Assembly: GCA_001464165.1 (NCBI GenBank) | Contig: LNEX01000531.1 | Span: forward strand, 1-18,056 | DNA length: 18,056 nt | Source of the DNA: a bacterium Ga0077546 | GTDB taxonomy: Bacteria; Cyanobacteriota; Vampirovibrionia; Obscuribacterales; Obscuribacteraceae | Reading direction: 5' to 3' | Part shown: positions 1 to 7,219 of the stretch, one piece after another | How the letters are laid out: each line of letters begins with the position of its first letter | How positions within the stretch are numbered: the first letter of the stretch is position 1 | The notes under the pieces: generated by a model | Told to the model about the DNA's origin: nothing | Seen by the model: the letters and a program-made list of their open reading frames with translations, nothing else | The model's database searches: none | Made by a program: the position numbers and the translations under genes

Positions 1-55
1 GAAACAGTTTGCCTCGGGCTCAAGAGAAGGGCCAATGCTAGCAGCGAAAATTTAA
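1..55 (+). CDS. C-terminal end of MlaF-like ABC transporter ATPase (5' truncated)
   Basis: Only the last 17 codons are inside the window, read from position 2 and ending in TAA at 53-55. The residues are KQFASGSREGPMLAAKI. MlaF-type ATPases typically end with a (R/K)QF-x-x-G-x-x-(D/E)GP motif, which is visible here. The next gene is an MlaD-like MCE protein, the usual partner of this ATPase in the Mla lipid-transport system, which supports the assignment. The ATPase would power phospholipid movement between the membranes from the cytoplasmic side. The call rests on a very short peptide plus gene order. Two other frames are also open for a short distance here (stops at 39 and 88), but neither resembles anything. 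Confidence 0.55.
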   Translation, partial: KQFASGSREGPMLAAKI

Positions 56-126
56 AATCTGCCTACCTAACTTTAAAAGACCAAATCTAGAACTAACGTC
101 CACGAGCACATACAGCAGGAAAAACG

Positions 127-1449
127 ATGGAGCTATCACCCAAAATCTCAGCAAGAGTAGGATTGTTCGTCATGACGGCGGCCTGTATGTTGCTGTTCGG
201 CTGGGGCTGGCTCAAGGGCCTTTCTATAATGCATCCACCGCAACGCTTCATTGCCCAGTTTCATGACGTGGCCGGCTTGAACAACAATGCTCCTGTCAAT
301 ATTAACGGTGTGCGCATTGGTCAAGTAGAACAGATTGATCTCAAGGGCAAGGGCCAAGTTTTAGTTCACCTCAAAATTAGCAGCGAAGACATCACTATTC
401 CCAAAGGCTCTGCCATCACTATTCAGACCCAAGGCCTAGTCGGCGCAAAATATATCGAAATTACTTTGCCTGAAACCAAGCAAGGCGAGTCGCCAGCCGC
501 AATCGAGCCCGGTGCAATTGTTATGGGGCAAGACCCAGTACGCTTAGAGCTGATAGCCAACAAGATTGCCACCAAACTCAATCATCTTGTTACTGACGTT
601 GGCGGCGATGACGTTGGTATAAGCCTAGCAGAAGCTTTGCGCCATTCTGGCGAAACAGTACACAACATCAATGAAGCTGCAAAAAAATTGAACAGCAACA
701 TGGACACCCTCAAAGTGGCCTCTGAAAACTTCAGCACTACATCTACCAAAGTGGGCCAAGTGGCTGATTCTTACAGAAACGTCTCAACTGGCGCCAATAC
801 ATTCTTCACCAAGAGTTCAAGAACCGCTGAGTCTATAAATGTACTAGCGGGCAATCTCACCACTACATCAAAGCGCCTCAACAAAGTGCTTGAGAACCCT
901 GGCTTTAGTGGCGACCTCAAAGAAACCGCTCAGCTAGCCAGACAAACCGCCGATAGCATTGGCACAACCATGCATGAATTGAGCGGCACTCTAAAAGATC
1001 AGGGACTGAGAACAGACGTACTGACGATGTTGACCAAAGTCAATGACTCGACTGAGCGCATTGCTAAGTCGATTGATTCAGTCAAAACCATCAGCGAAGA
1101 CAAAGAACTACGCAGCGACGTCAAAGTGGCTATCACTAATTTGAAAGAAGCTATGACCAAGCTAGACGGCCTTGTTAGCGAACCCGGCTTCAAAGATGAC
1201 ATTAGATCAACTATGACTAAAGTCAGAAGTGCAGCCGATGAAGTAGACGTTGCTGCCGCTCACTTCAATGAAGTAATTGAAGGGCCACGGCCATTATGGA
1301 AAATGATGTTCGGCCCAGGCCTGAAGAAACAATCAGCCAAAGACGCAGCTAAAGTCGAAAAGAGCAACAAGAAAGGCCAAAAAAGTCAGAAAGAAAAAGC
1401 TGAAGTTGGAGTGGCTGGAACTGACGCGACCGATAGCATGGCGCACTAA
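127..1449 (+). CDS. MlaD-like MCE-domain lipid transport protein
   Basis: This is a 440-residue MCE (mammalian cell entry) protein. Residues 11-32 form one N-terminal membrane helix, so most of the protein lies in the periplasm. Residues about 38-116 are the MCE domain, with the family pattern F-x-D-x-x-G-L-x-x-x-x-x-V-x-x-x-G-x-x-x-G and the later GLxGxxYIxI segment. In MlaD proteins this domain forms a hexameric ring that carries phospholipid between the membranes. Residues 140-385 are helical and Ser/Thr/Asn-rich. They contain four related units beginning at residues 257 (NPGF), 291 (DQGL), 325 (DKEL) and 352 (EPGF). The last 40 residues are Lys-rich and probably disordered. An AGGA ribosome site lies six bases before the ATG. 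The MlaF-like end just upstream suggests one operon. E. coli MlaD is much shorter, so this is a long-tailed form such as those of cyanobacteria and plastids (TGD2). Confidence 0.85.
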   Translation: MELSPKISARVGLFVMTAACMLLFGWGWLKGLSIMHPPQRFIAQFHDVAGLNNNAPVNINGVRIGQVEQIDLKGKGQVLVHLKISSEDITIPKGSAITIQTQGLVGAKYIEITLPETKQGESPAAIEPGAIVMGQDPVRLELIANKIATKLNHLVTDVGGDDVGISLAEALRHSGETVHNINEAAKKLNSNMDTLKVASENFSTTSTKVGQVADSYRNVSTGANTFFTKSSRTAESINVLAGNLTTTSKRLNKVLENPGFSGDLKETAQLARQTADSIGTTMHELSGTLKDQGLRTDVLTMLTKVNDSTERIAKSIDSVKTISEDKELRSDVKVAITNLKEAMTKLDGLVSEPGFKDDIRSTMTKVRSAADEVDVAAAHFNEVIEGPRPLWKMMFGPGLKKQSAKDAAKVEKSNKKGQKSQKEKAEVGVAGTDATDSMAH

Positions 1450-1495
1450 CAAGCATTCCCTGCTAAGCTTTTGTATTGCCGATTGGAGTTAAACA

Positions 1496-2542
1496 ATGAC
1501 CTGGGAGCCAGTGATTGGGCTAGAAGTACATGCCCAACTAAAAACTAAAACCAAAATTTTCTGTGGTTGTCCCACCGAATTTGGCATGGGCCCAAATGAA
1601 CAAATTTGCCCAGTTTGCATTGGCATGCCTGGTGTGCTGCCAGTGCTCAACAAGCAAGCAGTCGAATTCGGCATCCGCGCTGGCCTAGCCCTCAATTGCC
1701 ACATCGCTGAACAATGTCACTTTGATCGCAAAAACTATTTCTATCCTGATTTGCCCAAGGGCTATCAAATATCGCAATACGAGCACCCGATTTGCGAGAG
1801 AGGCCATCTCGAAATCAACGGCAAAAAAATTCGCATTACCCGCGCTCACTTAGAAGAAGACGCCGGAAAGCTTGTGCACTCAGGGGCTGATGGCCTGCAT
1901 GGTTCTGATTACAGCTTGGCCGATTACAACCGCTCTAGTATGCCCTTGCTCGAAATAGTTAGCGAGCCAGATATTAGTAGCCCCGAAGAAGCCGCTAACT
2001 ATCTCATCGAATTGCGCCGCATCTTGCGCTATGTCGAAGTCTGCGACGGCAACCTAGAAGAAGGCAGCTTCCGCTGTGATGCCAACGTATCACTGCGAAA
2101 ACTCGGTACAACCGAACTTGGTACCAGAGCAGAAATCAAAAACATGAACAGTTTTCAAGCAGTGAAAAATGCCATTCAGTCTGAAATCGAGCGCCAATCA
2201 GCATTGCTTGACAAAGGTGAGCGCATTGTTCAAGAAACCAGATTGTGGAATGAAGGCGATCGCAAGACCCATCCAATGCGTTCAAAAGAACACGCCCACG
2301 ACTATCGCTACTTCCCAGAGCCAGACTTAATGCCACTTGCCATCAGTCGTGAGTGGGTCAAAGAAGTAGAGAAAAATCTGCCAGAGCTACCTGAGCAAAG
2401 ACGCAAGCGCTATACCGAAAGTCTCGGCCTCTCAAGCGAAGACGCAGCCATTCTGACCGAAGCAAAAGATTTAAGTGACTTCTTTGACCAGACAATTAAA
2501 CTCGGCGCCCCGGCCACTGATGCCTGCAAGAAGCCAAAATAG
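1496..2542 (+). CDS. gatB: Asp/Glu-tRNA(Asn/Gln) amidotransferase subunit B, prematurely ended
   Basis: GatB is the kinase/transamidase subunit of GatCAB, which converts Glu-tRNA(Gln) and Asp-tRNA(Asn) to the amidated forms in the cytoplasm. Nearly every family signature is present: VIGLEVH at residues 6-12, the zinc cysteines C23, C25, C38 and C41, the [15 protein letters not shown] block, [45 protein letters not shown] and [16 protein letters not shown] site lies upstream of the ATG. The frame stops after 348 residues, inside the helical domain, just where the family continues with an NW-x-x-GD-x-x-x-YL segment. The rest of the protein resumes in another frame (see 2521-2910). Together the two pieces cover about 470 codons, close to the usual 475-490. 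The natural protein is thus broken here, by a real mutation or an assembly fault. Confidence 0.93.
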   Translation: MTWEPVIGLEVHAQLKTKTKIFCGCPTEFGMGPNEQICPVCIGMPGVLPVLNKQAVEFGIRAGLALNCHIAEQCHFDRKNYFYPDLPKGYQISQYEHPICERGHLEINGKKIRITRAHLEEDAGKLVHSGADGLHGSDYSLADYNRSSMPLLEIVSEPDISSPEEAANYLIELRRILRYVEVCDGNLEEGSFRCDANVSLRKLGTTELGTRAEIKNMNSFQAVKNAIQSEIERQSALLDKGERIVQETRLWNEGDRKTHPMRSKEHAHDYRYFPEPDLMPLAISREWVKEVEKNLPELPEQRRKRYTESLGLSSEDAAILTEAKDLSDFFDQTIKLGAPATDACKKPK

Positions 2543-2910
2543 AATTCGCTGAAACAAAATTGACTCCAGAAAATCTCCACGCCCTCTGTGCAGCGGTGAC
2601 CTCCGGAAAACTCGGTTCCACAGCGGCTAAACCATTGATAGTCGATTTACTCAAAGATGGCGGTGACGTCAACAAACTAATTGACTCTAAAGGTCTCGCT
2701 CAAGTTTCAGATGAGGGGCCAATTCGCGCTATGGTAGAAGAAGTAATGGCGCGCAGCACTAAACAGTTAGAAGATTACAAAAACGGCAAAGTCAAACTGC
2801 GTCAGTATTTCTTTGGTGAAGTAATGAAAGCAGCCAAAGGCAAAGCTAATCCAACAGTAATAAATAAACTGCTCGATGAAATGCTCCCGGAATCACAGGT
2901 AATTAGCTAA
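2521..2910 (+). pseudogene. gatB: Displaced C-terminal fragment of gatB (YqeY-like tail domain)
   Basis: The frame is open from 2521 (just after a TGA at 2518-2520) to the TAA ending at 2910. It reads [20 protein letters not shown] and then the complete GatB tail domain, including VSDEG and the YKNGKxKxxxYFFGEVMKAAKGKANP signature used for tRNA recognition. The only start codon early in the frame is TTG at 2560, which has no convincing ribosome site, so separate translation is doubtful. Compared with the family, about ten residues are missing between ACK (upstream frame) and LQEAK (this frame). Restoring the frame needs 3n+1 additional bases, for example 28 or 31. This suggests a small deletion and not a one-base slip. 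Confidence 0.85.
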
Positions 2911-2934
2911 GGCCAGCATGCAGTCAGGTGAAAA

Positions 2935-3831
2935 ATGCTTACCTGCCCGAGATTCCCAGTACCATCAGTGCATATATTAGCGATTATGTCAGCCTCGGCT
3001 GCGGCAGTATTACTCTGCACATTGGCCAGCACGAATCCTGCTAACGGCAGCCCCGCAACCACCACTTCAACCAGGACAAATACAGCAAATTCGGATGCAT
3101 CTAGCGCTAATCCATCCAGTGGAAAGTCAGCCAATACTAAACCTGCCCCTGCAGCTTTAGACGGCAAGAATAGCTTTCGCCTCACGCAGCACTCAGAGCC
3201 ATCTGGCGAAGACGAAATATTGATTGGCCCCCTCGGCATTAAAATCACCAACCTGCGCAATAAATATGTATCGCTGCTGCCAAAACCATTTACTGAAGTT
3301 TACTCATACAGTATCAAGACCAAAAAGATTTTCCACGGTCCTTTGAAAGACTACAAAAGCCCCTACGGCAACTCTATGGCCTTACTCAAATCAGTCACCT
3401 TTGATGACATCAAGACCACTAAGTTCAAAGAAGCCACATATAAAGGATGCTCAGCTACCTACTCAAAAATTTCGAAAGAAGTGATGGCGCAAAGACAGAA
3501 AGAAAAATCAGCTGGAGACTTAGTAAGCAACGCACCGCGTTTATTTGAAATGGTCAGCAGCAGTAAGCTCAACGTGCCCCTGGCTGCTGGCCATTTTCTC
3601 TTTCATTACTATGGCCTTCCCAAAAAACCAGGCCTGCCACTGCAAGTTGAGTACACCTCGTTTTCCCAAAAAACCCATCACTACCTGACAACTGACAAGA
3701 TCGAGGCAAAGACATTTAAGCCAACTGATTTTGCACCACCATCCAATTTAACCAAAGTAAAAAACACCGGCGAGGTCTTGCTCGATGACGATTCAACAGA
3801 CTCAATGAATTTGATGATCATGGATCACTAA
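2935..3831 (+). CDS. Exported protein of unknown function
   Basis: This is a 298-residue protein that I do not recognise. The N-terminus has a hydrophobic stretch (residues 13-31, ILAIMSASAAAVLLCTLAS) that looks like a signal peptide or membrane anchor. It is followed by a low-complexity Ser/Thr/Asn/Pro linker (residues 32-75) and a globular region of about 220 residues rich in Lys, Tyr and Phe. The segment AGHFLFHYYGLPKKPGLPLQ near residue 220 and a Thr/Lys/Phe-rich C-terminal half suggest a beta-rich periplasmic domain. Start choice is uncertain: the ATG at 2935 follows an AGGTG motif, while GTG 2968 or ATG 2986 would leave a shorter signal sequence. It begins 24 bases after gatB ends and may be cotranscribed with it. 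The Cys in VLLCT does not fit a lipobox. Confidence 0.72.
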   Translation: MLTCPRFPVPSVHILAIMSASAAAVLLCTLASTNPANGSPATTTSTRTNTANSDASSANPSSGKSANTKPAPAALDGKNSFRLTQHSEPSGEDEILIGPLGIKITNLRNKYVSLLPKPFTEVYSYSIKTKKIFHGPLKDYKSPYGNSMALLKSVTFDDIKTTKFKEATYKGCSATYSKISKEVMAQRQKEKSAGDLVSNAPRLFEMVSSSKLNVPLAAGHFLFHYYGLPKKPGLPLQVEYTSFSQKTHHYLTTDKIEAKTFKPTDFAPPSNLTKVKNTGEVLLDDDSTDSMNLMIMDH

Positions 3832-3959
3832 ATGAAACCTATTACCAATAGCTGACTAAATAGGCAGCTGTGGTGGTATTAATAATAGGTAGGTCTTTGA
3901 TAGGCCTTGGGCTTGCAATAGGCTCGTAGGATACATTCTAGCCCGCGGGGAGTTCGCTC

Positions 3960-4664
3960 TTGCTATCGTCGAAACTGAAATGTTTGACTGTGCTCGGCGC
4001 TCTAATGACTTGCAGCGCTGCGTCAGCCTACAACTTTAAGGGCTACTATGCGCCAGCGGTATTGATTTCACCCATGCGCGATGATATTCAGTACACACCG
4101 GTAGGGATGGGTGTAATCACATCTAAGGCTGGTTATAGAGTGCACCCAGTCACTGGCCGTGGCGATTTTCATAGTGGCGTCGATCTCGGCGCTAAATTAA
4201 ACGACCGTGTTTACTGCCTTTTAGACGGCATTGTTACCCGGGTTGGCTGGCGCGGCAATCTCGGGGTCGCAGTCGAGGTTTATCATCCCTATCCAAACTT
4301 ACGCACAATCACCGGCCACTTAAATGCTTATTCGGTTATGCCTGGCATGCGTGTACAACGAGGCAGAGTGATTGGCTATGCCGGGTCAACCGGTCGCTCT
4401 ACTGGTGTACACGTGCACTACACGGTTATGAATGAAGGCGGCGAATATGTCGAGCCCATGCAATTCATTCGGCAGGTGCCGCAATATGTGATGGCTCTGC
4501 GAACTTTTCAGGGCCAGCTAGCCATGTCGCACAACATAAAGAAGATGGCCAAGATCGACACCAAACTAATTGATTCAGAAACTGAAGACTTACCACCAAG
4601 CAAATGCGAAGGCCAAGAGAAAAAAGGCGAAGAGAAACCTCCCTCCGCCAGTATTGAGCCATAA
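3960..4664 (+). CDS. Secreted M23 family metallopeptidase (LytM/peptidoglycan endopeptidase)
   Basis: This is a 234-residue zinc peptidase predicted to cut peptidoglycan cross-links outside the cytoplasm. Residues 1-23 are a signal peptide, with a likely cleavage after ASA. The M23 core runs from residue 48 to 170. Zinc ligands are H71 and D75 (HSGVDLG) and H153 in HVHY; H120 (TGHL) and H151 are the other conserved histidines. All are present, so it should be active. The opening SKAGYRVHPVTGRGDFHSG is a textbook LytM-type entry to the active site. A charged tail of about 60 residues follows. The start is TTG at 3960, seven bases after a GGGGAG ribosome site at 3947-3952, and this start gives a complete signal peptide. 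No alternative ATG lies in frame nearby. It could be a divisome or cell-wall remodelling enzyme; the substrate bond cannot be read from sequence. Confidence 0.9.
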   Translation: MLSSKLKCLTVLGALMTCSAASAYNFKGYYAPAVLISPMRDDIQYTPVGMGVITSKAGYRVHPVTGRGDFHSGVDLGAKLNDRVYCLLDGIVTRVGWRGNLGVAVEVYHPYPNLRTITGHLNAYSVMPGMRVQRGRVIGYAGSTGRSTGVHVHYTVMNEGGEYVEPMQFIRQVPQYVMALRTFQGQLAMSHNIKKMAKIDTKLIDSETEDLPPSKCEGQEKKGEEKPPSASIEP

Positions 4665-4707
4665 ATTAAGTTCTGAGCCGTAAACAAGTACTGTGACCTT
4701 GATCAAA

Positions 4708-6204
4708 TCAATTGATCAGGTACAAATTGCCGTCCTGGCTACCGATACATACCCCAGACTGTGATACAGATGGACTACTAACGATGGCCCGTTGGGTTTT
4801 GAACTTCCACTTAATTGCACCATTGCGCAGATCAATTGCGTAAACATAACCATCAGTGCTGCCACAATAGATCATGTTGCCTGCAATTGCTGGCGATGAC
4901 GACAGCAGTGGGTTTGGTGAATTGAGCTGGGTTTTCCACAAAATTCGGCCAGAAGAAGCATCAAGGCAATACATTTTCAAATCATCATTGCCGGCAAAGA
5001 TGCGACCATTGGCGCCCGTGGCAGCAATACTGAAAGAGCCTGGGGCGCCGACTTTCCAGCGAATCTTACCAGACGATATATCAATGGCGTAGAAAGCATT
5101 ATCCCAACTACCCAAATAGACAGTATTGTCCAAAATCATTGGTGAAGCCATCAAACGCCCACCGGTTTTTACTTGCCACTGCAAGCTGCCATCTTTAGTA
5201 GATAGGCAGTAGACGCTGCGATCTTGCGAAGTGACAATGACCGAATTAGGACTGACGCATGGCGAAGAGGTAATGCGACCAATGCCGATAGCAGGTTTAG
5301 AATCGGTTGGTGCTCCGCCGCTCGATACTGCTGTAGCCGCAGCAGTCGGTGTAGAAGCCTTACCGGTGGCGCCTTCTGAGCTATCTATGGCTTTTACTTC
5401 TGGTTGTACATTTAAAGAAGCAGCAGCAGGATATTGCCATTTTACTTTTCCGCTATGAGTATCAATAGCGTAAACAATACCGGCGTGCCCACCAATATAG
5501 GCCGTAGACTCGAATACAGCAGGTGAAGAAGAAACGCGATCACCAGTATCGACTGACCAGATTACCTTTCCGTCCTTAGCATCCAATCCATATATCTTCT
5601 TGTCTTCGCAGCCTACAATCAGCATGCCATCGCCCACCGCTGGGGACGATTTAACTTTGTCACCAAGTTTGGAGCGCCAAACCATTCTTCCAGTTTGCTC
5701 GTCAATGGCGTAAACATGCCCATCATCGGAGCCCACATAGATAACTCCTTTATATATAGCAGGAGATGAATCGATCGGGCCTTCAGCCGGAAACGTCCAG
5801 CGCACCTTACCTTGAGCAACAGGCGGCAATTCGACGGCACTGTTTCCGGTATGGCAGGGGTTCTGTAAGAACATCTGCCAATGGCCTCGGAACTTGGATA
5901 CGATAGCCTGGGTACCCTTTGACTGATCGCCAAGCGTCTCAATTTTTCCAGTTAGACCGGTCGGTTTCGAACCAGCCTCTAAATGAGTCACATTGCCTGT
6001 TTGAACAAGCGGGGCCTTCGTTTGCGGTGTGGCCATTGCACTACCTGGGGTAGGGGCGGCCTTAGTTGCAACAGGCTTAGCAGCTGGCTTTGGGGCAGTC
6101 TGAGCACTTGAGTAAGGAGCTAACACAAATGCTATAGATAAGGATAGGGTTAGCGACAAAGTGGCTTGTCTTGCTGATTTGAGAACAGTTGTCATGATAA
6201 GCAC
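4708..6204 (-). CDS. Exported PQQ-like beta-propeller repeat protein
   Basis: The 498-residue product has a signal peptide (cleavage near SSA-Q at residue 35) and a Pro/Ala/Lys-rich linker to about residue 75. From about residue 108 it is a beta-propeller of pyrroloquinoline-quinone type repeats. Each repeat follows G-x-(V/I)-Y-A-I-D, G-x-(V/I)-x-W, then SSPAV. The repeat tryptophans fall at 136, 176, 216, 256, 343, 383, 423 and 466, a 40-residue period consistent with eight blades. A low-complexity insertion of about 47 residues (about 262-308) splits the repeats after the fourth. Such proteins act as scaffolds (for example BamB in outer membrane assembly) or as quinoprotein dehydrogenases. 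I see no dehydrogenase-specific motif, so a scaffold role is likelier, but this is inference. The GTG at 6204 or the ATG at 6195 could be the start; neither has a strong ribosome site. The gene converges on the M23 gene. Confidence 0.88.
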   Translation of the reverse strand: MLIMTTVLKSARQATLSLTLSLSIAFVLAPYSSAQTAPKPAAKPVATKAAPTPGSAMATPQTKAPLVQTGNVTHLEAGSKPTGLTGKIETLGDQSKGTQAIVSKFRGHWQMFLQNPCHTGNSAVELPPVAQGKVRWTFPAEGPIDSSPAIYKGVIYVGSDDGHVYAIDEQTGRMVWRSKLGDKVKSSPAVGDGMLIVGCEDKKIYGLDAKDGKVIWSVDTGDRVSSSPAVFESTAYIGGHAGIVYAIDTHSGKVKWQYPAAASLNVQPEVKAIDSSEGATGKASTPTAAATAVSSGGAPTDSKPAIGIGRITSSPCVSPNSVIVTSQDRSVYCLSTKDGSLQWQVKTGGRLMASPMILDNTVYLGSWDNAFYAIDISSGKIRWKVGAPGSFSIAATGANGRIFAGNDDLKMYCLDASSGRILWKTQLNSPNPLLSSSPAIAGNMIYCGSTDGYVYAIDLRNGAIKWKFKTQRAIVSSPSVSQSGVCIGSQDGNLYLIN

Positions 6205-6213
6205 CAGGGAAGG

Positions 6214-6242
6214 ATTATAGCCAAGAATTCCGGCAGAATTAA
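6214..6242 (-). promoter_or_regulatory. Possible sigma70-type promoter for the beta-propeller gene
   Basis: On the minus strand a perfect -10 hexamer TATAAT (6219-6214) is preceded, 17 bases away, by TTAATT (6242-6237), which matches the -35 consensus at three of six positions. Transcription would begin around 6207, giving a very short leader before the GTG at 6204 or the ATG at 6195. This may explain why no strong ribosome site is seen. Confidence 0.4.
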
Positions 6243-6299
6243 TTGATCAGAGGTGGTCTCTTTCCGAAGCTCTCGCTAGGGCCACTCCGACAGGGTTCC

Positions 6300-6366
6300 A
6301 TTATAGTTGCTGAAAAATTTTTCGATCGGATTTTGTTTTTTCAAAAATTTTTTCTTGAATTTTTCT
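6300..6366. other. A/T-tract region upstream of the HU promoter
   Basis: The gene-free interval 6205-6574 contains a cluster of A- and T-runs, including the perfect palindrome GAAAAATTTTTC (6312-6323) followed by CGATCG and several T5-T6 runs. Phased A-tracts of this kind bend DNA and are often seen upstream of strongly expressed genes. The interval can be read as an open frame (6243-6452), but its composition and lack of a ribosome site argue against a gene. Apart from the promoters at its two ends I see nothing else in it. Confidence 0.35.
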
Positions 6367-6497
6367 GTTACCAGCAAGAGCTAAAAGGTTCAAAACAGCA
6401 CTACATGCAGGTTCTACGCGATCTCTACAGGCTTGGATCGATCGCTAATTGATCAACACATCAAAGAAAAAATCCAAAACTTTCCAGTCAGAATCGC

Positions 6498-6526
6498 TTG
6501 TAGTATGAGTTACATGGTGTTATCAT
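6498..6526 (+). promoter_or_regulatory. Promoter of the HU gene (extended -10)
   Basis: TTGTAG (6498-6503) is followed after exactly 17 bases by TATCAT (6521-6526), which matches the -10 consensus at five of six positions. It is preceded by TG at 6518-6519, making an extended -10 element. The expected start near 6533 gives a leader of about 40 bases ending in the strong ribosome site AAGGAGGA (6560-6567), eight bases from the ATG at 6575. Confidence 0.6.
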
Positions 6527-6574
6527 CCCTGGCTGTGGGTTGGGATAAGTATTTCCAATAAGGAGGAAATCAGA

Positions 6575-6988
6575 ATGAACCGAGCTGAGCTCGTAGAAAA
6601 TGTGGCCAAAGCTACAGGCCAAGCCAAGTCAGAAGTGACTCGCACATTGTCCGCTTTTATTCACACCGTAACTGGCGCTCTTGCAAAAGGCGACAAAGTC
6701 ACTCTAGTTGGCTTCGGAACTTTTGAGCGTCGTATGCGCAAAGCCAGAACTGGCCGTAACCCTAGAACACTTGCTCCGTTGAAAATTGCGGCTGCTCGCG
6801 TTCCAGCTTTCCGCGCTGGTAAAGAACTCAAGGACATCGTTAATGGTCGCTCCAAGCAACCAACACTAGTTCTTGCTAAGGCTAAACCAGCTGCTAAACC
6901 AGCTAAGAAAGCCGCTGCTAAGCCAGCTAAAAAAGCTGCTGCTAAGCCAGTAAAAAAAGCCGTCAAAAAAGGCGCTAAAAAAAGATAG
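6575..6988 (+). CDS. hup: HU family DNA-binding protein with lysine-rich histone-like tail
   Basis: The first 90 residues are a full HU/IHF domain: NRAELVENVAKATGQAK at the N-terminus, VGFGTFERRMRKARTGRNP at 45-63 with the RNP tip (R61, N62, P63) that intercalates into DNA, and FRAGKELKDIVN closing the fold. HU is a dimeric nucleoid protein that bends and compacts DNA. Residues about 101-137 are an added tail of repeated AKPAKKA units, resembling eukaryotic histone H1 tails and those of mycobacterial and some other bacterial HU proteins. The tail should add nonspecific DNA contacts and could be a target for lysine modification; that is known of the family but not shown here. The gene stands alone with its own promoter, a strong AAGGAGGA ribosome site and a terminator, as expected for an abundant protein. 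Confidence 0.95.
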   Translation: MNRAELVENVAKATGQAKSEVTRTLSAFIHTVTGALAKGDKVTLVGFGTFERRMRKARTGRNPRTLAPLKIAAARVPAFRAGKELKDIVNGRSKQPTLVLAKAKPAAKPAKKAAAKPAKKAAAKPVKKAVKKGAKKR

Positions 6989-6997
6989 GTTCTAAGT

Positions 6998-7033
6998 TCG
7001 CTTCGGTACTAGTTACTGAAGCGATTCTTTTTT
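6998..7033 (+). terminator. Intrinsic terminator of the HU gene
   Basis: An 11-bp stem (6998-7008 with 7014-7024, one G-U pair) with a five-base loop is followed by TTCTTTTTT at 7025-7033. It begins ten bases after the HU stop codon. Confidence 0.9.
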
Positions 7034-7102
7034 CGAGTCAATCAACGATTCGATAACGATTAGGATGAATTAGGTAAGAATTCTTCAAATCAACCCACTT
7101 CT

Positions 7103-7131
7103 CAGGGAGCGCGCAAGCGCTCCCTGTTTTT
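7103..7131 (+). terminator. Second intrinsic terminator with GCAA tetraloop
   Basis: CAGGGAGCGC (7103-7112) pairs perfectly with GCGCTCCCTG (7117-7126) around a GCAA tetraloop of the stable GNRA class, followed by five T at 7127-7131. The T-run reads as a terminator only on the + strand. It lies 70 bases beyond the HU terminator, so it is either a back-up or ends an unrecognised short RNA from 7034-7102. The minus-strand RarD gene ends at 7220 and would cross it without a U-tract. Confidence 0.75.
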
Positions 7132-7204
7132 ATGTGATTTGCGCGCAAGCGCTCCCTGTTTTTATAAGATCTGAGCGCAAGCGTTCAGCCAACTCATATC
7201 AGTT
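7109..7204. repeat. Three 32-nt tandem units built on GCGCAAGCG
   Basis: The nonamer GCGCAAGCG occurs at 7111, 7143 and 7175, exactly 32 bases apart. Units 1 (7109-7140) and 2 (7141-7172) share their first 25 bases exactly, including the right arm of the terminator and its T-run. Unit 3 (7173-7204) is diverged but forms its own small hairpin (7171-7188, seven pairs around CAAG). Only unit 1 keeps the left terminator arm. The array lies just beyond the 3' end of the RarD gene. Confidence 0.75.
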
Positions 7205-7219
7205 TGCTCCAGCTGCTTA

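Noticed and set aside
2500..2570. Programmed frameshift or intentional split of gatB
   Set aside because: No slippery heptamer or stimulatory structure is visible, and about ten family residues are also missing, which a simple frameshift does not explain.
2935..3030. Lipoprotein signal in the exported unknown protein
   Set aside because: The Cys lies in VLLCT, without the small residue expected just before the lipobox cysteine.
4690..4722. Bidirectional terminator between the M23 and beta-propeller genes
   Set aside because: TGATCA repeated twice gives only a weak AT-rich stem with no T-run, and one arm lies inside the coding end of the propeller gene.
6243..6452. A 69-codon open frame upstream of HU
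   Set aside because: Low-complexity Phe/Leu/Lys translation from A/T tracts, no ribosome site, and it lies in the promoter region of two real genes.
7103..7204. CRISPR array
   Set aside because: The 32-nt units are directly adjacent with no spacers and include a terminator; no cas genes are nearby.
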